A DNA stretch of 64,000 nt, from NCBI GenBank assembly GCA_030841085.1, contig JAVEDP010000041.1:1-64000 (forward strand), given 5' to 3'. Source of the stretch: Pyrinomonadaceae bacterium. GTDB lineage: Bacteria; Acidobacteriota; Blastocatellia; Pyrinomonadales; Pyrinomonadaceae. Numbering within the stretch: position 1 is the stretch's first letter; every line of letters starts with the position of its first letter. The notes below the pieces were generated by a model. That model saw only the letters and a program-made list of their open reading frames with translations. It made no database searches and had not been told where the DNA came from. Below, one piece after another: positions 59,008-64,000 of the stretch. Made by a program: the position numbers and the translations under genes.

Positions 59008-61452
59008 GTGCGCATTTTTCTCGCGCGTTTCCTGAGCGCCATTCTCCTGGCACAACTCGTATGTGCTCCTTCAGCTTTTGCTCAGGGCGACGTCCGCCCG
59101 CGGCGCTCGCAGCCCACTGCTGAGCCTTCTCAGCCCTCGCCTCCAACAAACCCAATAAATCCTACAACAAAGATTGGCCAGTGGCAGGCGCCGCCTGCTG
59201 CGATAATTACTGCGGCCAATAAGCTCGACACTATTGATTCCCGAAACGAACCCACCATTCGCGTTGCGCTCGCGACCGACGTACGTTCAGCATCAATCTC
59301 GACCACTGGACATTTGACGAACGCGACCGATATTGCCAACACGATGGTGGCGCTGGAGGTCGCCCGGGTGCGCGTCGAGGCGCGGCTTCTTTCGCCGCTT
59401 CCGCCCACAACAGAAGAGTCTTTTCGTTTAAGCCTTGCCGCATTGTCTTCGAAAGCAGAAGCGGAACAGAAAGCTCGCGAGATCAAAGAAGCTACTAACG
59501 AAGACTCGCAAATCACGCAGGACAATGAAACGAAGACATGGGGACTTTTGATCGCCGATCACTATTCGCAACAGGAAGCGGAAGAACTGCGCGCACGATT
59601 GCTGGATGCTGCGATCGACACGACTGTAGTGCCGTTGTCACCGTCCGGACCAACTGTGGCAAAGAATGGTGCCGGCATCACCACGGCAAGCATCCGATCG
59701 AATGTTCGGCTAGCGTCGTCGCGGCCAGCCGGGCCTTCTCGCGAAGTTGTAGCGTTCGCTGCCGGCTCAAGCCGTCTTTTTAGTTCCAGCGCGCCGGTCT
59801 TGTTTGGTTCGGACGATGAAAAGGCGCCGGTGCGTTTTAATGACAAGCCCTATCGCGGGCGCATCGAAGTGTTTGCAAACACTCGGGGCGCGCTAACCGT
59901 AGTTAACGTGATTGGGCTTGAGGACTACGTCAAAGGAGTTGTGCCGAATGAGTTGTCCGCCGGTGGCTATCCGCTGATTGAGGCGCACAAGGCGCAGGCA
60001 ATCGCGGCGCGCACTTACGCATTGAAAAACCGCGGCCAGTTTATGTCGCAAGGCTATGACCTGTTGCCAACGACACGGTCACAGGTTTATCGCGGGCTGA
60101 CTTCTGAGAATGCGCTTTCGTCACGCGCCGTCGACGAAACTCGGGGAATGGTGGCGACCTACAATGGCGAACCGATCAATGCGCTTTACACGTCGACGTG
60201 CGGCGGTCGCACCGAAGACGCGGCAAACATTTTCAACGATGCAGTTCCCTATTTGAAAGGGCGCGAATGCGCCGCCGAAGGTCGCGCGGCGCTGGCGAAT
60301 TTTATCGTCAAGACTTCGCGCGAACCAGCCGAACTCAAGACTCAACAAAATGTGGCGTTGGCGCGTGACGTGGCTTTGCTTGCCATTCAGAATTTCACAT
60401 CGTTGCGCGCGCGCGTTTCGGATTCCTGGCTTGATGCCGAGGCCCCGGTGTCGGACGTTCGCAGTTGGCTAGCGTCGGTTGCGCGTTTGGCCCATCAAAC
60501 AGCGCCGGCAGTTACCGAAGAAGTTAACCGTCCGCCCGAATTTGCCACCGCATTAAGCACGGCAGTTTACGGCGAAAGCCGCGCCAATACGTTACTCAAC
60601 GACGCCGACGTTGAATATTTTCTGGCGGTTCGCGATGCCGGCGAAATCCCGCAAGCTAATCGTGCCGACGTGGCGCAACTGATTCGCGATGGTTACATGT
60701 CGGTTTTGCCGGATGCGACGCTGCATCCGCGCGAGCCGCTCTCGAGGGGCCGCGCACTGCATTCCATCGCGCGCTTGCTTGAGGCGCGCAGTTTGTTACA
60801 ACTGCAAAAAGGACTTTCGCGGCCGACTAGCGACGATTCCCTTGTGCTGCGAAGCACGAAAGGAAAAGACCTACCCGTCAAGGTCAGCGCCGACGCTTTT
60901 CTCTTCCGACAGATAGGCGAAAGTCTTTTTCCGGTTTCGACAATCGCCCTGGTTGGCGGCGAGCCGGTCGCATTTCATGTGAACGTCGCGGGCGAAGTGG
61001 ATTATCTCGAAGTGCGGCCCGCCGCCAACGGAGCCGCTGCCGACCGGTTCTCGCCGTTTACTAATTGGACCACGGATTTAACCGCGGGCCAGGCACAGGC
61101 GCGTCTGGGACGTTATGCTTCCGGCATCGGTTCGCTTGTCGACATGCGCGTCATTGCGCGCGGCAGTTCTCGGCGCGCAACCGATCTCGAGCTGGTGGGG
61201 ACTCAGGGCACGGCACATGTTCGCGGCGGCCGTATTCGTTCAGCGCTGGGCTTGCGCGAGCAACTGTTTGTGATTGAACACCGGTACGACGATGACGGTC
61301 GCGTTGTTGGTTTCACTTTTCTCGGGCGCGGCTGGGGCCATGGCGTAGGTATGTGTCAGGTCGGCGCTTACGGCCTCGCGCGTCAGGGCTTTACCTACGA
61401 ACAAATCCTCAAGGCTTACTACACGGGAATTGAATTGACGCGAATGTATTGA
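59008..61452 (+). CDS. SpoIID/LytB-domain exported protein
   Basis: An 814-residue exported protein starting at a GTG (59008) with a signal peptide (FLSAILLAQLVCAPSAFAQ). Residues 120-220 include an SPOR-like segment (WGLLIADHYSQQEAEELRAR). The SpoIID domain starts near 280 (VNVIGLEDYVKGVVPNELSA, AHKAQAIAARTYALKN, STCGGRTEDAANIFND). It resumes only at the C-terminus with GRGWGHGVGMCQVGAYGLAR. About 330 residues are therefore inserted in the domain. SpoIID enzymes cleave glycan strands of peptidoglycan without stem peptides, which fits cell-envelope remodelling at division. Confidence 0.88.
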   Translation: MRIFLARFLSAILLAQLVCAPSAFAQGDVRPRRSQPTAEPSQPSPPTNPINPTTKIGQWQAPPAAIITAANKLDTIDSRNEPTIRVALATDVRSASISTTGHLTNATDIANTMVALEVARVRVEARLLSPLPPTTEESFRLSLAALSSKAEAEQKAREIKEATNEDSQITQDNETKTWGLLIADHYSQQEAEELRARLLDAAIDTTVVPLSPSGPTVAKNGAGITTASIRSNVRLASSRPAGPSREVVAFAAGSSRLFSSSAPVLFGSDDEKAPVRFNDKPYRGRIEVFANTRGALTVVNVIGLEDYVKGVVPNELSAGGYPLIEAHKAQAIAARTYALKNRGQFMSQGYDLLPTTRSQVYRGLTSENALSSRAVDETRGMVATYNGEPINALYTSTCGGRTEDAANIFNDAVPYLKGRECAAEGRAALANFIVKTSREPAELKTQQNVALARDVALLAIQNFTSLRARVSDSWLDAEAPVSDVRSWLASVARLAHQTAPAVTEEVNRPPEFATALSTAVYGESRANTLLNDADVEYFLAVRDAGEIPQANRADVAQLIRDGYMSVLPDATLHPREPLSRGRALHSIARLLEARSLLQLQKGLSRPTSDDSLVLRSTKGKDLPVKVSADAFLFRQIGESLFPVSTIALVGGEPVAFHVNVAGEVDYLEVRPAANGAAADRFSPFTNWTTDLTAGQAQARLGRYASGIGSLVDMRVIARGSSRRATDLELVGTQGTAHVRGGRIRSALGLREQLFVIEHRYDDDGRVVGFTFLGRGWGHGVGMCQVGAYGLARQGFTYEQILKAYYTGIELTRMY

Positions 61453-61572
61453 TGCAAAAAGTTCTGCATCTTTTGAACTTGACCTCTTCCCGCCGCTGCG
61501 TGTTAATTGCCTCAGACACGTGCTAGTTTCATAGCCAGATCGGCCGGAATAGTCCTGACAAAAGGAAACTTT

Positions 61573-62133
61573 ATGGCTTCAAGAATTGAACCTCTAATGA
61601 CTGTTGCGGATCTTGACGCCTGCCCGGACGACAACAATCGCTACGAGTTGATCGGAGGGGAACTATTCGTGTCTCGCGCTCCAGGTATTTCTCACCAACG
61701 CGTGCTTCTAAATCTTCAGATTGCATTGAGCGATTATCTTAAAGTTCACGCCATCGGAATTTTGGTTCCAGCACCAGGAATGATTCTTAGCGATTACGAT
61801 GCAGTGATTCCGGATATTTGCTTTGTTCGCAATGAACGATGGAATGAGGTTGTCACCGGGGAAGAATTTACTCGGGCTGTCGACCTGGTCATCGAAATCA
61901 TCTCTGCTGGCAAGGAGAATCGCGAACGCGATCTGAAGTTCAAGCGTCAGCTTTATGCAAAGTATGGCGTTCAAGAATATTGGATCGTCGATAGAGAAAA
62001 TCGGTGCGTCCTGATTTATCTTCTTCGGGGGAATATCCTTGAAGAGATTGCCAAGCTCACTGTTGAAGAGGAAATCACCACATCTTTGCTTCCGAGGTTC
62101 CAGTTGAAAGTATCTTCAATCTTTAATTTCTAA
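61573..62133 (+). CDS. Uma2 family endonuclease
   Basis: A 186-residue protein of the Uma2 (DUF820) family, restriction-endonuclease-like fold. The visible core is YELIGGELFVSRAPGISHQ, then VIPDICFVRNERW, DLVIEIISAGKENRERDLKF and YAKYGVQEYWIVDRENR. The acidic D/E...E-x-x-S/K active-site arrangement is present (Asp in PDI, Glu in VIEI). The ATG at 61573 has AAGGA 8 bases upstream. These genes are very numerous in some genomes; their cellular role is not settled. Confidence 0.88.
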   Translation: MASRIEPLMTVADLDACPDDNNRYELIGGELFVSRAPGISHQRVLLNLQIALSDYLKVHAIGILVPAPGMILSDYDAVIPDICFVRNERWNEVVTGEEFTRAVDLVIEIISAGKENRERDLKFKRQLYAKYGVQEYWIVDRENRCVLIYLLRGNILEEIAKLTVEEEITTSLLPRFQLKVSSIFNF

Positions 62134-62149
62134 CTTCGTCCCAACTTCA

Positions 62150-62395
62150 GTGAAACTAGCAGGCCAGGTAAGGGTGAATCTTTATGTTGTTCCTGATTGC
62201 CCGTTGTGTGCGCGTGCGCGCGACTGGCTAAACGAGCACGGCATTTCTTTCGTCGATTGTGACGTCGCCAATAACTTTGGCGCGCTGCGAAAGATGTACA
62301 AACTAACGCGGCAACGGCTAGTGCCCGTCGTTGAAGTTGAAGGCCGAGCGCTGGTGCGACCCAGCGACGAAGCGTTAACTGGCTTGCTTCTCTAA
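62150..62395 (+). CDS. Glutaredoxin-family protein
   Basis: An 81-residue thioredoxin-fold protein. The redox motif is CPLC in LYVVPDCPLCARARDWLNEH, followed by FVDCDVANNFGAL. The cis-Pro region is RLVPVVEVEGRALVRPSDEA. It is close to the NrdH/glutaredoxin length and would reduce disulfides or glutathionylated proteins in the cytoplasm. The start is a GTG at 62150, 16 bp after the Uma2 stop. Confidence 0.82.
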   Translation: MKLAGQVRVNLYVVPDCPLCARARDWLNEHGISFVDCDVANNFGALRKMYKLTRQRLVPVVEVEGRALVRPSDEALTGLLL

Positions 62396-62402
62396 TCGCA
62401 CG

Positions 62403-62498
62403 ATGCGTTTCTCACGCAATCAAATCATTGGCGCGCTGATCCTCATCGCCCTGCTCTGCGCGTTACTTCTTTACCGCATGTTATTCTCTCGCGCGTGA
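62403..62498 (+). CDS. Possible 31-residue single-pass membrane protein
   Basis: An ATG frame beginning 7 bp after the glutaredoxin stop encodes MRFSRNQIIGALILIALLCA and continues to a TGA at 62496-62498. It has a basic start, one hydrophobic helix of about 17 residues and a basic end, a layout common to small membrane proteins. No ribosome-binding site is obvious, but translational coupling to the preceding gene is possible. It may also be a chance frame. Confidence 0.4.
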   Translation: MRFSRNQIIGALILIALLCALLLYRMLFSRA

Positions 62499-62504
62499 GC
62501 GCTG

Positions 62505-62632
62505 ACAAATACAGAACCGGCAGCGGTAGCGACCGGGTGCTACACTCAACTTACCGTTAGCTTGCCGATATATTGAACATAAGGTTGAGTGCTGAGACCC
62601 GGTCGCTACCGCTCGCGGTTCTGTATTTGTTG
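62505..62632. repeat. Inverted-repeat element, family M
   Basis: ACAAATACAGAACCGGCAGC and GCGGTAGCGACCGGGT on the left are mirrored by ACCCGGTCGCTACCGC and GGTTCTGTATTTGTTG on the right. It lies directly before the miaA start codon, which follows 10 bp after the right arm. Confidence 0.88.
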
Positions 62633-62642
62633 TTCCACTAGT

Positions 62643-63581
62643 ATGAATGGTTCTCCGATTGCAATCGTTGGTCCAACTGCTTCCGGCAAGAGCACGCTTG
62701 GAATTGAAGTCGCGCTGCACCTCGGCGGTGAGATTATCAATTGCGACTCAGTCCAGGTTTACTGTGGGATTCAAATAGCGACAGCTAAGGTTCCATTCGA
62801 AGAGCGGCGCGGTGTGCCGCATCACTTGATTGATTTTGTCTCACCCGAAATCAATTACACCGCCGGCGATTGGGCCCGCGAAGCTGCCAAACGAATTGAA
62901 GAGATCGAAGCGCGTGGCCGAGTCCCAATTCTCGTAGGCGGCACGGGCTTCTATTTGCGCGCGTTGCGCAACCCATTCTTCCCCAGCCCACAAACTGACG
63001 AAGCAATCCGAGTTCGACTGAACTCGATTCGCGATAACAAGGGCGTCGAATATCTGCACCGGCTGCTGCGCAGGCTCGATCCGGAAAGCGCAGCAGAATT
63101 GTTTCCTCGCGATTGGCCACGCGTGCAGCGCGCAATCGAGGTTCGCCTGCAAACCGGCGCCCGCATGTCGCAGCAAAAAGTCCGCCGGCCCCAAGCGCCT
63201 GAAAGCACGCGTCGCCTGCGCGTTATCGTCCTGAATCCTCCGCGCGCCGAACTCTACCGGCGCATTAATGCACGCACTGAAAGCCATTTTTCCGCAGGGC
63301 TCGTCCAGGAAGTTGAAGAGCTGCTAAAGCTAGGCGTGCCTGCCAACTCGAACGCCCTCGGTGCGCACGGCTACCGCCGCGTGGTCGAATTCCTGCAGGG
63401 GAAACGCGACCTGCCCAGCGCCATTGAGCAAACAAAACTTGACGTGCGCCATTATGCGAAGCGGCAATTGACCTGGTTCCGACGCGAACCAGGTGTGGAA
63501 TGGTTTGAAGGTTTCGGAGAAGCTGAGCCGACACTAGCGGAAGTTTTACAGGCACTCCAAACCGCTCCCGGCAAAAGTTAA
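62643..63581 (+). CDS. miaA: tRNA dimethylallyltransferase
   Basis: Adds a dimethylallyl group to A37 of tRNAs that read UNN codons. The 312-residue protein has the P-loop IVGPTASGKSTLGIEVALH, the substrate motif EIINCDSVQVY, the VGGTGFYLRALRNPFFP stretch and the conserved RRVVEFLQGKRDLPSAIEQT and RHYAKRQLTWFRRE segments. The ATG at 62643 is used; the frame upstream is repeat DNA. It precedes hfq, the classical order. Confidence 0.97.
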   Translation: MNGSPIAIVGPTASGKSTLGIEVALHLGGEIINCDSVQVYCGIQIATAKVPFEERRGVPHHLIDFVSPEINYTAGDWAREAAKRIEEIEARGRVPILVGGTGFYLRALRNPFFPSPQTDEAIRVRLNSIRDNKGVEYLHRLLRRLDPESAAELFPRDWPRVQRAIEVRLQTGARMSQQKVRRPQAPESTRRLRVIVLNPPRAELYRRINARTESHFSAGLVQEVEELLKLGVPANSNALGAHGYRRVVEFLQGKRDLPSAIEQTKLDVRHYAKRQLTWFRREPGVEWFEGFGEAEPTLAEVLQALQTAPGKS

Positions 63582-63648
63582 AGTTTGTTTCACGAGCCGG
63601 ATATTCCTTGTCAGAAGGAAACGGCTGCGGTAGTCTGACTGTTCCCCC

Positions 63649-63975
63649 ATGTCACAATCCGACCCGACAGGTGTTGCCATGTTAGATGGAAAGGCTGCGC
63701 CGCAAAACATTCAGGACGCATTCCTGAACACAGTCCGGCGCGAAAAAACGACGGTCATTATCTTTCTGCTGAATGGCGCGAAGTTGACCGGCCGCATTCG
63801 AAGTTTTGATAAGTTTTCGGTGTTGCTTGAATCCGGCGCCCATGAACAATTGATCTTCAAACACGCTATCTCAACCATTTCCCAGACGCGGCGCACCAGT
63901 GGCGACCTGCGCTCGCACTCTCAAGCTGAACCTGCTTTTGACCCGGCCAGCAATCCCAACTCGCCTCAATCGTGA
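63649..63975 (+). CDS. hfq: RNA-binding protein Hfq
   Basis: Hexameric Sm-like RNA chaperone that pairs small RNAs with messages. The Sm1 motif is [20 protein letters not shown] and [20 protein letters not shown]. The Sm2 motif is [14 protein letters not shown], with Lys and His of the proximal poly-U pocket (KHAIS). The product has 108 residues, including an N-terminal extension that may be shortened to the ATG at 63679 and an acidic, Ser/Pro-rich, disordered C-terminal tail. It follows miaA by 67 bp. Confidence 0.95.
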   Translation: MSQSDPTGVAMLDGKAAPQNIQDAFLNTVRREKTTVIIFLLNGAKLTGRIRSFDKFSVLLESGAHEQLIFKHAISTISQTRRTSGDLRSHSQAEPAFDPASNPNSPQS

Positions 63976-64000
63976 CATTCCTTTAAACTCTTGCGAGCGA

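Overview
The window looks like chromosomal DNA of an uncultured or little-studied Acidobacteriota, most likely class Blastocatellia (Pyrinomonas-like). This is inferred from SBBP-propeller/DUF4214-like secreted proteins, PEP-CTERM and SpoIID/LytB proteins, an S55-type exported peptidase, the rpmE-DUF1385-prfA cluster, and abundant intergenic inverted repeats of the kind typical of that group. No rRNA gene, phage, transposase or CRISPR array was seen. Gene density is high on both strands and housekeeping genes are intact.

Layout. 1-9.3 kb (minus): respiratory complex I genes nuoC-(unknown orf)-nuoD-nuoH-nuoI-nuoJ-nuoK-nuoL-nuoM, with nuoM cut by the window edge. nuoA-nuoB lie 9 kb away (18.6-19.8 kb) behind their own promoter, and nuoEFG are not in the window. 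9.6-13.3 kb (plus): rpmE, a DUF1385 membrane protein, prfA and a histidine phosphatase. 13.4-17.5 kb (minus): a compact five-gene operon with an ECF sigma factor, a zinc-finger/FecR anti-sigma factor, a Tat-exported intradiol-dioxygenase-like protein, an anchored beta-propeller and a membrane-anchored haem-binding protein. 17.8-27.3 kb: exported proteins of unknown function, nuoAB, moaB/mog, a 1040-residue SBBP-repeat protein and a CoA-binding protein. 27.7-36 kb: carB, a DnaC-like ATPase, a cREC-type receiver protein, tRNA-Phe(GAA) with a clear promoter, an orphan plus-strand promoter followed by a structured non-coding stretch, an amidohydrolase and recA. 36-43 kb: ankyrin lipoprotein, cyclophilin, dienoyl-CoA-reductase-like SDR, an exported PEP-synthase-like protein and a PLP decarboxylase. 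43-52.6 kb: rsmG, PEP-CTERM protein, S55 peptidase-like protein, mobA, an alpha/beta-hydrolase-fold protein lacking its nucleophile, GT39 glycosyltransferase, Gfo/Idh/MocA oxidoreductase and a serine hydrolase. 53-57.2 kb: sulfate-type ABC transporter plus a divergent modA. 57.3-64 kb (plus): B12-binding radical SAM protein, SpoIID protein, Uma2 nuclease, a glutaredoxin-like protein, a 31-residue membrane ORF, miaA and hfq.

The most unusual feature is the intergenic DNA. Most gene junctions hold an inverted-repeat element of about 60-240 bp whose arms are often themselves short tandem repeats. I distinguish more than a dozen families by eye, several with copies at different places in the window. 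Inside the nuo cluster nearly every junction carries such an element, from five different families. One family is similar in sequence to an in-frame seven-copy 30-bp tandem repeat in the GT39 gene. These elements also produce spurious N-terminal extensions in naive ORF calls, so several starts were moved downstream.
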